From NCBI RefSeq assembly GCF_900176355.1, contig NZ_FWXI01000030.1, positions 1-40,730 of the forward strand: a DNA stretch of 40,730 nt, in the 5' to 3' direction. Positions 16,621-24,680 of this stretch are shown here, in pieces. The notes below the pieces were generated by a model. It made no database searches and was not told the origin of the DNA. It worked only from the letters and a program-made list of their open reading frames with translations. Positions within the stretch are counted from its first letter, which is position 1. The number at the start of each line of letters is the position of its first letter. Source of the DNA: Sporomusa malonica. Lineage in GTDB: Bacteria > Bacillota > Negativicutes > Sporomusales > Sporomusaceae. The position numbers and the translations under genes are program-made.

Positions 16621-17649
16621 TCACCGACAGCCCAATTTGAGCGAAGGCACAGCATTAAGGTTAAGGTCGGCAAACTCGCCGGCCAAATACTGATAATGAG
16701 CTCGGCAGGCAATCATGGCAGCATTGTCAGTACAAAGTACTGGCGGCGGATAAAAAAGTGTCAGCCCCTGCTTACCAGCAGCCAAGGCTAGCTCAGTTTT
16801 CAACGATGAATTAGCGGCTACACCGCCAGCTAAAACAATCTGGTTAACACCGGCATGTTCTGCGGCCGCTATGGTTTTCATAATAAGCACATCAACAACA
16901 GCTGCCTGGAAACTGGCAGCAACGTCAGGAATACTGATTGTCTCGCCCCGCTGCGCAGCACTGTTAAGATGGTTTAGTACAGCCGACTTGAGTCCGCTGA
17001 AGCTAAAAGCAAACTTATTTTCTCCTGCTTTACCAGAAAAAGCGCGGGGGAAGGCGATAGCTGACGGATTCCCCTGTTTGGCGGCATTATCGATATAGGG
17101 CCCGCCAGGATAGGGAAAGTTCATTACCCGGGCAATTTTATCAAAGGCCTCACCGGCAGCGTCATCGCGCGTCTGTCCCAAGAGCACAAGCTCATTATAG
17201 TCTTTCAAATGAACCAGTGAAGTATGACCGCCAGACACTACCAGCGCCACAAACGGCGGCTCTAGTTCACGGTGTGCCAAGAAGTTAGCAAATATATGTC
17301 CCTCTAGGTGATTGACCCCAATCAGCGGCTTATTCAGCGCAAAGGACAGTGCCTTGGCAGTAGCTACACCGACAAGCAGCGCGCCGACCAGGCCTGGGCC
17401 ATAGGTGACACCAATGGCATTAACATCTGCCAGCGTTGTTCCCGCTTCTGCCAAAGCCTGATCAACAACCGTAATAACTGTTTCAATATGCTTACGTGAG
17501 GCAATTTCTGGTACAACGCCGCCAAATTTTTGATGTGTCGGCACTTGTGATGAAATAATATTGGATAAAATTGTGCGTCCGTTCATAACAACGGCAGCTG
17601 AAGTCTCATCACAGCTTGTTTCTAACGCCAATGTTAAACTTTGAGTCAT
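16621..17649 (-). CDS. tsaD: tRNA t6A threonylcarbamoyltransferase TsaD
   Basis: Transfers the threonylcarbamoyl group from TC-AMP to A37 of ANN-decoding tRNAs, together with TsaB and TsaE. The 342 residues carry the ASKHA fold motifs: ALETSCDETSAAV at the start, the metal-binding HLEGH (His114, His118), VVSGGHTSLV and the late LAGGVAANSSL. Length is standard (formerly Gcp/YgjD). GGAGGTCTG precedes the ATG. The gene is split from the thiL-tsaE-tsaB-rimI cluster by a spore-protein gene reading the other way, and the DnaA-box cluster begins right after its stop. Confidence 0.98.
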   Translation of the reverse strand: MTQSLTLALETSCDETSAAVVMNGRTILSNIISSQVPTHQKFGGVVPEIASRKHIETVITVVDQALAEAGTTLADVNAIGVTYGPGLVGALLVGVATAKALSFALNKPLIGVNHLEGHIFANFLAHRELEPPFVALVVSGGHTSLVHLKDYNELVLLGQTRDDAAGEAFDKIARVMNFPYPGGPYIDNAAKQGNPSAIAFPRAFSGKAGENKFAFSFSGLKSAVLNHLNSAAQRGETISIPDVAASFQAAVVDVLIMKTIAAAEHAGVNQIVLAGGVAANSSLKTELALAAGKQGLTLFYPPPVLCTDNAAMIACRAHYQYLAGEFADLNLNAVPSLKLGCR

Positions 17650-17698
17650 AAGGACAGACCTCCATCATATGTCTGCTAATTATTACATGATTTAATGA

Positions 17699-17729
17699 TG
17701 TATTATAATCCCGGCAGCGAGCCAAATTA
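17699..17729 (+). promoter_or_regulatory. Candidate SigG (forespore) promoter
   Basis: TGTATT (17699-17704), an 18-base spacer and CAAATTA (17723-17729) resemble the SigG pattern (TGHATR then CATWHTA) with small deviations. The position fits the spore-protein gene at 17776, whose relatives are SigG-dependent. Confidence 0.5.
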
Positions 17730-17775
17730 AAGTCAAGGACAGCAACATTCAGTCCGCGAAAGGAGGTGCGAATAT

Positions 17776-17976
17776 ATGGCACGCTCGAATAAACCTGTAA
17801 ATCCAGGTGCTGAAAACGCTCTTGACAAAATGAAAATGGAAGTGGCTAATGAATTAGGTATTTCCGAGCGCGTTCGTAGCCAAGGTTGGTCCACTATGAC
17901 TTCTGCCGACTGCGGTCGTGTAGGTGGTCACATGGTTCGTAAAATGATCGAGCAGTATGAATCTACTCTCCAATAG
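17776..17976 (+). CDS. Small acid-soluble spore protein, alpha/beta type
   Basis: A 66-residue DNA-coating protein that saturates spore DNA and changes its UV photochemistry. It contains the germination-protease recognition region (MEVANELGI, about 21-29), the first conserved block around it, and the second block GGHMVRKMIEQYE. These are diagnostic of SspA/B-type proteins. AAAGGAGGTG lies just before the ATG, and a textbook terminator follows. It is a single-gene unit between tsaD and rimI. It is direct evidence that the organism makes endospores, and it fits with the spore photoproduct lyase at 30346. Confidence 0.97.
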   Translation: MARSNKPVNPGAENALDKMKMEVANELGISERVRSQGWSTMTSADCGRVGGHMVRKMIEQYESTLQ

Positions 17977-17986
17977 ATTGTAAAGA

Positions 17987-18018
17987 CAGGGCGGCTCCGG
18001 CCGCCCTGCTTCTTTTTT
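17987..18018 (+). terminator. Terminator of the spore-protein gene
   Basis: CAGGGCGGC (17987-17995) and GCCGCCCTG (18000-18008) form a 9-bp stem around a TCCG loop, followed by a T-rich tract to 18018. Confidence 0.95.
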
Positions 18019-18099
18019 GGTAACCCTTTTGCCTAATCATGCATATGTTATCTTACACAATCACCCTTGGGGGCCACAATCTAGCGTGGTCCCTTCTTT

Positions 18100-18549
18100 T
18101 TATAATTTATCAAGCCACATGATTAATGCGTCTTCGCCTAGTTCGGCGTAATAGTTGGGGCGGATGCCGCGTTCGGTAAAACCACGGCGGGAATATAGTT
18201 TTCGGGCGGCTGTATTAGACGGACGAACTTCAAGTGTCATGCTGGCTGCGCCTGCGAGTTTAGCGGCAAGAATCATGTGCTCTAACAGTAGTGATCCAAG
18301 TCCGCGCCCGTGATACTCTGGCGCAAGCGCTATGTTTGTAACATGCGCTTCGTCAACAACAAGCCAAAAGCCGCCATAGCCTGCAATTAGACCATTATCT
18401 GTAACAACCAGATAATGGGCCAAATCATTGTTACCAATTTCTTCTTCAAACGCAGCGCGTGACCACGGTGTGGTAAAGGCTTGATTCTCAACAACAAGCA
18501 CAGCATCAATATCCTCCGTCTGCATACGCCTGATGTTTAAGCCTGACAT
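18100..18549 (-). CDS. rimI: Ribosomal protein alanine N-acetyltransferase RimI-like (GNAT)
   Basis: A 149-residue GNAT acetyltransferase. The acetyl-CoA loop is ALAPEYHGRGLGSLLLEHM (about 75-93), followed by MTLEVRPSNTAARKLYSRRGF, typical of RimI, which acetylates the N-terminus of ribosomal protein S18 in E. coli. The start overlaps the tsaB end by 13 bases. The gene is last in thiL-tsaE-tsaB-rimI, an arrangement common in Firmicutes, which supports the assignment over other GNATs. The true protein target in this organism is unproven. Confidence 0.92.
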   Translation of the reverse strand: MSGLNIRRMQTEDIDAVLVVENQAFTTPWSRAAFEEEIGNNDLAHYLVVTDNGLIAGYGGFWLVVDEAHVTNIALAPEYHGRGLGSLLLEHMILAAKLAGAASMTLEVRPSNTAARKLYSRRGFTERGIRPNYYAELGEDALIMWLDKL

Positions 18550-19241
18550 TTACCGGACTCCTGTGACTGCCGCCGTTCCCAGAGTTCTTCGGCTTCTGAA
18601 CGTCTGATATATAATGGCTCTAACGTAGCTACATCATGTCTAACACCTTGAGCATACATCTGCTGGGCCATAACGGCCACACTACCGGCTCGCGGCATAA
18701 CAACATGCGGCGGCGCAGGGTGAGCAATATCGTCACGATACATGACAGCGGCTTCTCCCAGCAAAAGGACAGGCTGTCCTTTTGCGGTAAGCTCTGCATT
18801 TGCCTCAGTAAAGGCTACCACCCGCGGCGGCTGGACTTCTTCTAGAGCGCCAGCATTCCATTCATATAAACCTAAATAAACATTACCCTTTTGTGCATCA
18901 AGCATCGGTGCCAACAATGCGCCTGGTGACGGACAGGCAAAAGCCAGAGCTGCCAAAGTAGGTACACCAATGAGCGGAATATTCAGCGCATAAGCCAATG
19001 CTTTAGCTGTCGCTAAACCAATCCTAAGACCGGTAAACGAACCTGGACCTATGCTTACAGCAACTGCTTTAAGACGATTTTGCGGAATTTCCGCCATAGC
19101 GAGCAGACTGGCGATATGCGGCATCAACCGCTCAGAATGCGTTTTTCGTGTCTGTATAGTAAGTTCAGCCACCAGCGTATCCGGTGTGGCAATCGCCACG
19201 CTAGACACAAGGGTGGCTGTATCAATAGCAAGTATGGGCAA
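18537..19241 (-). CDS. tsaB: tRNA t6A modification protein TsaB
   Basis: The 234-residue inactive paralogue of TsaD that scaffolds the t6A complex. It starts PILAIDTATLVSSVAIATPD and has the GPGSFTGLRIGLATAKALAYAL motif (about 64-85). The start is a TTG (19239-19241) preceded by GTGAGGAG, and it lies 20 bases inside the end of tsaE. The C-terminal PLYIRRSEAEELWERR resembles the usual TsaB tail. It binds TsaD, encoded 1.5 kb away, and TsaE, encoded next door. Confidence 0.97.
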   Translation of the reverse strand: MPILAIDTATLVSSVAIATPDTLVAELTIQTRKTHSERLMPHIASLLAMAEIPQNRLKAVAVSIGPGSFTGLRIGLATAKALAYALNIPLIGVPTLAALAFACPSPGALLAPMLDAQKGNVYLGLYEWNAGALEEVQPPRVVAFTEANAELTAKGQPVLLLGEAAVMYRDDIAHPAPPHVVMPRAGSVAVMAQQMYAQGVRHDVATLEPLYIRRSEAEELWERRQSQESGKCQA

Positions 19242-19716
19242 ACTGTTTCAACTCCTCACAAAGCTCGGTATACCGCGCCCCCTCAGCCTTGAGAGAAATA
19301 ACGCGATCGTTAGGACAATCACCAGGCTCGATTGTCAGCCACAGATGCTCTTCTGGTAAGAATTCCGGAAATTTTTCCGGCCACTCAATAATAGCGATTC
19401 CACCAGCCGCAACATAATGGTCAAAACCAATATCAGCAAGCTCTGCGGGATGATCCAGGCGATATAAATCAAAATGGTATATAGAAAGTTCCTGACCGCT
19501 CCCGGCCACTCCCTCATAGACATTAAGCACAGTGAATGTTGGGCTGGAAACGGCATCAGCCACCTTAAGCCCATCGGCAATCCCCTGACTCAGCAGCGTT
19601 TTCCCCGCGCCAAGATTGCCGGACAAACATAAAACATCACCTGGCAGTAATGATTTAGCCATATTTTGCCCAAATGTAAATGTTTCATCAGGCGACTTGG
19701 CCTTGAAAACTAGCAT
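19222..19716 (-). CDS. tsaE: tRNA t6A ATPase TsaE
   Basis: The 164-residue P-loop ATPase needed for turnover of the t6A complex. Walker A is GNLGAGKT (33-40), preceded by GDVLCLS. The segments SPTFTVLNVYEG and IYHFDLYRL are typical of the family (YjeE/YdiB). AGGAGGAG precedes the ATG. Its end overlaps tsaB by 20 bases, and it starts 6 bases after the thiL stop, so the cluster is one operon. Confidence 0.97.
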   Translation of the reverse strand: MLVFKAKSPDETFTFGQNMAKSLLPGDVLCLSGNLGAGKTLLSQGIADGLKVADAVSSPTFTVLNVYEGVAGSGQELSIYHFDLYRLDHPAELADIGFDHYVAAGGIAIIEWPEKFPEFLPEEHLWLTIEPGDCPNDRVISLKAEGARYTELCEELKQFAHTCY

Positions 19717-19722
19717 AAAATA

Positions 19723-20730
19723 TTACTCCTCCTGGCGGAAATGGTTAAACCCTCTGGCTTCGAGTTTTTGGGCTTGTCCGTCTTCATCAACAAGTGTTAC
19801 GCCTTCATCAGCATCAACAACCTCGCCGACCTTTACCACCGGCAAATCAAGGTATGCAGCTAGCAGTGCCTCATAATTGCCAGGTTCCATAGTAAATACT
19901 AACTGAAAATCCTCGCCGCCGAAAAGCGCATAGTCAAGCGCCTGTTTATTAAGCTGACCTGCCGCTTCTGCCAGCTCAGGCGCAAGCGGAATTTGCTTGG
20001 CATACAGTTTAATTCCGACTTGACTGGCCTTAGCAATTTCATGCGCTTCACTGGCCAGCCCGTCACTGATATCATCCATACTGGTGGCTCCGGCCGCTGC
20101 CAGTACTGGACCTAACTTGACTTGTGGTCTGGGAGTCAGATGAGCAGTAACCAACGGCCACGCAAAATCAAAATCCTCCCATTCACCAGCTGTCAGCAAG
20201 TCTAAGCCAGCTGCTGAACTGCCTAAGTTACCAGTAACAGCCACGACATCTCCTGGCCGGGCACCTGAACGGCACACTAAATTAGCCGGCTCAACTTCCC
20301 CGGCTACTGTAACATTGATCACCAGCCCATGCGGGCTGGACACAGTATCACCACCGACAATATTCACACCAAACGCACGACATATCTCTTTCATACCTTT
20401 ATATAAGTTTGTAACAAACTCTGCCGGAGTAGACTGAGGCAAGGCCAGCGATACTACGGCATGGCGGGGTACACCGCCCATGGCGGCGATATCACTCAGA
20501 TTAACAGCAATGGCTTTATAGCCAAGCTGCCAGGGAGTTGTCGTCGTTAACTTAAAATGTACAGACTCAACCAGCATATCAGTCGTTAATAGCTGCAGTT
20601 GGCGGGGTGTGGGTAAAAGCACAGCCGCATCATCACCAATACCGACTACCACACTACTATGATCATTGATTGTATCTTGTTTAATTAAATCAATCAGACC
20701 AAATTCGCCCAGTTCTTTAAGTTCATTCAT
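19723..20730 (-). CDS. thiL: Thiamine-monophosphate kinase
   Basis: Phosphorylates thiamine monophosphate to thiamine diphosphate with ATP. Visible family motifs are GIGDDAAVL, TTDMLVESVHF, AVNLSDIAAMGG and GGDTVSSP in the N-terminal half, and SMDDISDGLASE and GGEDFQLVF in the C-terminal half. A GTG at 20742 would extend the frame by four residues. AGGTGG lies 8 bases before the ATG at 20728-20730, so that start is preferred (335 residues). It heads the thiL-tsaE-tsaB-rimI operon. No TPP riboswitch is visible upstream. Confidence 0.96.
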   Translation of the reverse strand: MNELKELGEFGLIDLIKQDTINDHSSVVVGIGDDAAVLLPTPRQLQLLTTDMLVESVHFKLTTTTPWQLGYKAIAVNLSDIAAMGGVPRHAVVSLALPQSTPAEFVTNLYKGMKEICRAFGVNIVGGDTVSSPHGLVINVTVAGEVEPANLVCRSGARPGDVVAVTGNLGSSAAGLDLLTAGEWEDFDFAWPLVTAHLTPRPQVKLGPVLAAAGATSMDDISDGLASEAHEIAKASQVGIKLYAKQIPLAPELAEAAGQLNKQALDYALFGGEDFQLVFTMEPGNYEALLAAYLDLPVVKVGEVVDADEGVTLVDEDGQAQKLEARGFNHFRQEE

Positions 20731-20827
20731 ATGAAACACCACCTTTACGGCTGTGTAATGTTTCTATTTACTTCTCTTTTTTGCAGACATTTCCTGCAAG
20801 GGTAGTATACCACAATCCGAAAAAAAG

Positions 20828-20858
20828 TTGTATGAAATAAAGGAATTCTTGTTATAAT
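20828..20858 (+). promoter_or_regulatory. Candidate promoter of the sigma54-activator gene
   Basis: TATAAT (20853-20858) is a perfect -10; TTGTAT (20828-20833) lies 19 bases upstream, a little wide. Transcription from here would give a leader of about 130 bases, covering the structured element at 20881-20984. Confidence 0.5.
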
Positions 20859-20880
20859 AGCAAATTTATTCCATAGTTAA

Positions 20881-20990
20881 TGGTAAAGAAAACACGGCTT
20901 GCGCCGAGCCTCTGGCGAAAGCGGCAGCCGATGTTGCCCTTATCCAGACGGAAAGTTATGCTTTCCTACAGGATCAAAATACCAGGAGGT
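20881..20990 (+). ncRNA. Structured leader RNA, riboswitch candidate
   Basis: The leader folds by eye into a three-way junction. P1 is TGGTA (20881-20885) with TACCA (20980-20984). P2 is CGGCT (20895-20899) with AGCCG (20926-20930), continued by GCCG (20903-20906) with CGGC (20922-20925) across a TGC bulge. P3 is ATCC/GGAT (20942-20974), continued by GGAAAG/CTTTCC (20950-20965) across an internal loop. The 3' strand of P1 abuts the AGGAGG Shine-Dalgarno (20984-20989), so ligand-controlled translation is plausible. The core CCGAGCCTC...GGCAGC faintly recalls the molybdenum-cofactor RNA motif, from memory. I could not assign a class. Confidence 0.45.
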
Positions 20991-20996
20991 CTCTAG

Positions 20997-22556
20997 ATGG
21001 ATAACCTGCGGTTAAAAATATCCAATATTGATAGAGTCGGCCTTGTCCTAGATATTTCCCATGTCCTGGCGGTCAGGCAAATCAATATCATCTCCATGGA
21101 ACTGGAGATTAATACGATCTATATAGAGATCGAGCCACTCAATGATGCTAACAAACGACTTCTTATCAGCGAGCTGTGCTCCATTGCCCAAGTAACTGCG
21201 GTAACCGAAATTAATCTCATGCCTCACCAGGAACAAGCTGAGCAGCTTAATGCTGTACTCACTTCGGTCAGCGATGGCATTATCGGCATCGACCTGGAAA
21301 GGCGTATTATTCACTATAACCCGGCAGCCGAAAAAATTATCCGTTTACCAGCCAAAGTTGTTCTGGGACAACCATTTGATACTATCTTTCCTGCCAATAG
21401 TCCATTATTAGACACGTTACAGCACGGAACACGCTATAACAACCGTGAAATTGTTCTGGAGAAAACAAAAAGCCACTATTTATCCAGCGGCCGCCCCATC
21501 TTTGATAAAAACAGCCGCATCATCGGTGCAGTTGCTATTATTAAAGATATCAGTGCTGTCCGAGAACTGGTATATACCGTAACCGGCCAGTTACAGATCA
21601 CCTTTGATGAAATTTTATTTACCAGTCAAGCTATGCAACGCGTAGTCACCCTAGCTAAATCCATTGCCAAAGGAGAATCGACGGTTCTCATCCGGGGTGA
21701 AACAGGCACAGGCAAAGAACTGATCGCCAGGGCGCTTCACGCCGCTTCCCGCCGCCATAATAAGATATTCGTACCGCTTAACTGCGCCGCTATTCCTGAT
21801 GCACTGCTAGAAAGCGAGCTATTCGGCTACGAAGATGGTGCCTTTACCGGCGCTGCTAAAGGTGGTAAACATGGTTTATTTGAATTCGCCAACAGCGGTA
21901 CAATTTTTCTGGATGAAATTGGCGAAATCCCGTCTCATCTGCAGGCCAAGCTGCTTCGCGTGCTGCAGGAGGGAAAAGTCCGGCGTATCGGCAGTACACG
22001 GGAAATCCCGGTCGACGTCCGCATCCTAGCCGCTACTAACCGCAATCTAGAGACTATGGTTAGCAAGGGGACTTTCCGCGAAGACCTTTATTATCGTCTT
22101 AATGTCATTCCCCTGTTTGTCCCACCGCTTCGCGAACGGAAAGACGACATACCGCTCTTAGTTCAGTTTTTTCTCAAACGTTGCGCCGCCCGTCTCCAGA
22201 AAGAAATCGCCCCCCTCAGCCAGGCAGTTCTGGGGAAACTGGCTGGTTACCATTGGCCAGGCAATATCCGCGAGCTTGAAAACGTGATTGAGCGGGCTGT
22301 CAACATCGTTTCAGGCAACATTATCCAAACTGAACATATTGTCTTTGATCAAGATTATACTCCAGCTACGGCTTCCGCCACACCAGTTTTGAGCCGCACC
22401 CTTGCCGAGATAGTCAATGAGATTGAACGCGATGTCCTTATTAAAAATATGGTTAAGCACACCACCTCAAGGCAACTGGGGGCTGTTTTAGGACTGTCGC
22501 ATACAGCAATACTCAAAAAGCTGCGCAAACACGGGTTGGATTTACACCGAGGATGA
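20997..22556 (+). CDS. Sigma54-dependent activator with ACT and PAS domains (TyrR-like)
   Basis: A 519-residue enhancer-binding protein. An ACT domain (1-75; small-ligand binding, often an amino acid) is followed by a PAS domain (about 82-190; VSDGIIGIDLERRIIHYNPAAE). The AAA+ sigma54-interaction domain has Walker A GETGTGKE (234-241), the GAFTGA loop (281-286) that contacts sigma54, and Walker B TIFLDE. A TyrR-type helix-turn-helix ends the protein (SRQLGAVLGLSHTAILKKLRKHGL). The layout equals TyrR/PhhR, but the ligand and targets are unknown; no catabolic or amino-acid operon is adjacent. The gene is monocistronic, with a structured leader in front and a terminator behind. Confidence 0.95.
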   Translation: MDNLRLKISNIDRVGLVLDISHVLAVRQINIISMELEINTIYIEIEPLNDANKRLLISELCSIAQVTAVTEINLMPHQEQAEQLNAVLTSVSDGIIGIDLERRIIHYNPAAEKIIRLPAKVVLGQPFDTIFPANSPLLDTLQHGTRYNNREIVLEKTKSHYLSSGRPIFDKNSRIIGAVAIIKDISAVRELVYTVTGQLQITFDEILFTSQAMQRVVTLAKSIAKGESTVLIRGETGTGKELIARALHAASRRHNKIFVPLNCAAIPDALLESELFGYEDGAFTGAAKGGKHGLFEFANSGTIFLDEIGEIPSHLQAKLLRVLQEGKVRRIGSTREIPVDVRILAATNRNLETMVSKGTFREDLYYRLNVIPLFVPPLRERKDDIPLLVQFFLKRCAARLQKEIAPLSQAVLGKLAGYHWPGNIRELENVIERAVNIVSGNIIQTEHIVFDQDYTPATASATPVLSRTLAEIVNEIERDVLIKNMVKHTTSRQLGAVLGLSHTAILKKLRKHGLDLHRG

Positions 22557-22558
22557 AC

Positions 22559-22599
22559 AAAAGGCAACAGTTCTTCGCATTAAAGAGCTGTTGCCTTTT
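22559..22599. terminator. Convergent terminator
   Basis: AAAAGGCAACAG (22559-22570) pairs perfectly with CTGTTGCCTTTT (22588-22599). It separates the sigma54 activator from the GerMN gene and can act in both directions. Confidence 0.92.
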
Positions 22600-22601
22600 C
22601 A

Positions 22602-23168
22602 TTACTTTTTAATAATTCGTTCTGACCGGCTGAGAGGTTCGCTGGTATCCATATGACCTGAAATAGTTTCTATTTTTTTACCTTCAACCAAGATCTGTAC
22701 CTGGTGAATGTCGGGAAACTCTGTAAGAGTATTGACAATAGCCCCTACCAGTAAAGTTTCACTGGCCGAGCCGCCAACATTCTTCTTGATTAACTTATCA
22801 TCAAAATCAACATACGCAATATGGTCTTTGATGGCTATATTCTTGATTTTGGTTCCTTGAGGCATCACGCCAACAAGTTCAGGATTTTTGGCCCCTGCTA
22901 TGAGAAGCTCGATGGCCGTACGGGCCGGATGACTGTTTACAGGCACTTTATGTGTCTCAGGCACAAGATACATGGCATCTTTCGTCGCATGGTAAACGAC
23001 TAGCTGCATGGTCTTTTCCAGAGTAGCAGGCGCATTAGGCTGCTGTGGTTGTTCGGCCACTTTCTCCGGAGTTGTCTGACTGACAGGCGCTGCACTGTCA
23101 CATCCAGCAATAAGGAAAGTTACGGCCAGCATAGTGGCCATGATCAACAATCTAATCTTTTTATTCAT
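22602..23168 (-). CDS. GerMN-domain lipoprotein
   Basis: A 188-residue exported lipoprotein. The signal peptide ends in FLIAGC (lipobox Cys23). A GerMN domain follows (about 55-188; LVVYHATKDAMYLVPETHKVP, then AIELLIAGAKNP, VDFDDKLIKKNVGGSASETLLVGAIVNTLTEFPDIHQVQILVEGK). GerM of B. subtilis acts in spore engulfment and germination, and related proteins act in cell-envelope assembly. The frame opens at a GTG (23177), but AGAGGTGG fits the ATG at 23166-23168 best. It lies 13 bases after the amidase gene and is probably cotranscribed, which suggests joint work on peptidoglycan. Confidence 0.9.
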   Translation of the reverse strand: MNKKIRLLIMATMLAVTFLIAGCDSAAPVSQTTPEKVAEQPQQPNAPATLEKTMQLVVYHATKDAMYLVPETHKVPVNSHPARTAIELLIAGAKNPELVGVMPQGTKIKNIAIKDHIAYVDFDDKLIKKNVGGSASETLLVGAIVNTLTEFPDIHQVQILVEGKKIETISGHMDTSEPLSRSERIIKK

Positions 23169-23181
23169 CATACCCACCTCT

Positions 23182-24315
23182 TTAGTTTAGCTTAGCGGCC
23201 TGGTTAAAAAACCGTTCTAGCCCCTGTACTATTCCTAGAGACATTTTCTGCTGAAACTCGGGTGAGCTTAAGAGTTTTTCTTCATTAGGATTAGAAATAA
23301 ACGCCAACTCAACAAGCGCCGCCGGCATTCGGGTCCGCTTAATTACATAAAAGTTGGCCGGATTAGCCCGACGATCTTGCAGGTTACCTGCCTGAATTAA
23401 GCTTGTCTGCAAAGAGCTTGCCAGCATGGAGTCAAAGCGTGTCTTCTGGTAATAGTACGTAGATGTACCACCTACCGTCGGGTTAGAAAATGCATCAGCA
23501 TGAATGCTTAAAAACACATCAGCCTTGCGGTTATTAGCTGCCGTCGAACGCGCTTTGAGTTCATCAACAGCGGTTGCGTTAGGGCCGTAAACATCACGGT
23601 CATCCTGACGCGTCATAATAACTCTAGCCCCCGCCTTTTCCAGCAGAGTCCGTACATTCTGGGACACAGCCAATGTCACTGTCTTTTCCTGATAGCGGCT
23701 AGGACCAATCGCTCCCGGGTCACTGCCGCCATGACCAGGGTCAATGGCAATCACTTTGTTTTTCAGCCCAGCTGTAAAAGAAAAATCAGGTAGCGGTACA
23801 GGCTTGTTTACATCAACGACAACCCTGAAAGGCTTATTCGCCTGTGGATCGTTACGCAGAGTAAATACCTTGAAATCGCTGTCCTCAACCATAATCGGTA
23901 AGTCAAAACTGACTTTAGTGTCTTGGCCACTGACATCAAAGCTAACCTTTTCAACAATTTTTCCATCAAAAGTAAGGTTGGAAACAGTCTTGTTAGGCAC
24001 TGTCCCTTTGATTGTCACAACCAGACGTGGTGTAGGTGAGGCAATAACCACACCAGTGGCTTCAACAGGCCCGGATACATCCATTACCAGCCTCAGCATA
24101 GCGGCTCCAGTAAGGGCTTCTGTATGATTAGCCCACCGGACTTTACTAAGTTCTGACTGGCGGCTATTCCCGCGGGACTCCACCGTTTGCCCAGAAGCTA
24201 TTTTCGGCAAACTAATGACAGGTTTGGCCTCCGGCACCACAGCAGGGGCGGCATATGCACTTGTCCATGAAGTAATAAACAAGGCAAGTAGAAACATCCA
24301 CAATATCTTTCGCAA
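23182..24315 (-). CDS. N-acetylmuramoyl-L-alanine amidase (AMIN + Amidase_3)
   Basis: A zinc amidase that cuts the stem peptide from muramic acid. The 377 residues start with a signal peptide (RKILWMFLLALFITSWTSAYA). An AMIN domain follows (about 50-165) that targets the enzyme to the envelope or septum. The catalytic Amidase_3 domain (about 185-375) shows VIAIDPGHGGSDPGA (zinc His), the QEKTVTLAV glutamate, DVFLSIHADAF (zinc His) and the late ALVELAFISN (catalytic Glu). The frame opens at 24330, but GGAGGTG sits 6 bases before the TTG at 24313-24315, which also gives a better signal peptide. The GerMN lipoprotein gene follows directly. Confidence 0.93.
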   Translation of the reverse strand: MRKILWMFLLALFITSWTSAYAAPAVVPEAKPVISLPKIASGQTVESRGNSRQSELSKVRWANHTEALTGAAMLRLVMDVSGPVEATGVVIASPTPRLVVTIKGTVPNKTVSNLTFDGKIVEKVSFDVSGQDTKVSFDLPIMVEDSDFKVFTLRNDPQANKPFRVVVDVNKPVPLPDFSFTAGLKNKVIAIDPGHGGSDPGAIGPSRYQEKTVTLAVSQNVRTLLEKAGARVIMTRQDDRDVYGPNATAVDELKARSTAANNRKADVFLSIHADAFSNPTVGGTSTYYYQKTRFDSMLASSLQTSLIQAGNLQDRRANPANFYVIKRTRMPAALVELAFISNPNEEKLLSSPEFQQKMSLGIVQGLERFFNQAAKLN

Positions 24316-24444
24316 TAAAGGCACCTCCAAACCGCGAAGTGTCCTTTATGTATTCGGGGTTCTTGTCAAAATTCCTGCAGGACTTAAGTCGGATATACCA
24401 AAAAAACAAAACATCTACACTCTATTTGTAAAATATTCTTATTA

Positions 24445-24675
24445 CTAATTGTTATTGTTGCCATCTTGCCGGATTATTTGCTCAAACAGCGCATCAATCT
24501 CTGCCCTGGCCTGCTGTGTCGCTTCAACATCAACAGTTATCTCGATCGCCAAGATATCGCCTTCTTTCGCTTCAGGCAGCAGCTCACTGGGCCAGTTTAC
24601 GCCAATTTCCTGCTCACCAGCCAAGAGCACAGCTTTACTTCCTTCAAATCGGTCAATAACAGCTTTTAGCCTCAT
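24445..24675 (-). CDS. DUF3006 family protein
   Basis: A 76-residue soluble protein with the DUF3006 pattern: an N-terminal AVIDRFEGSKAVLL, a central VNWPSELLPEAKEGDIL beta-barrel-like segment, and an acidic helical end with four Asn. The function is unknown to the field as far as I know. Proteins of this family often pair with extracellular ComEC-type metallo-beta-lactamase proteins, as here, where the stop of the lipoprotein gene is 5 bases upstream. They are probably translated from one message. Confidence 0.85.
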   Translation of the reverse strand: MRLKAVIDRFEGSKAVLLAGEQEIGVNWPSELLPEAKEGDILAIEITVDVEATQQARAEIDALFEQIIRQDGNNNN

Positions 24676-24680
24676 GACGC

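Noticed and set aside
20743..20996. TPP riboswitch for thiL
   Set aside because: The structured element faces the sigma54 activator on the plus strand and lacks the CUGAGA and ACCYGA signatures; thiL reads the other way.
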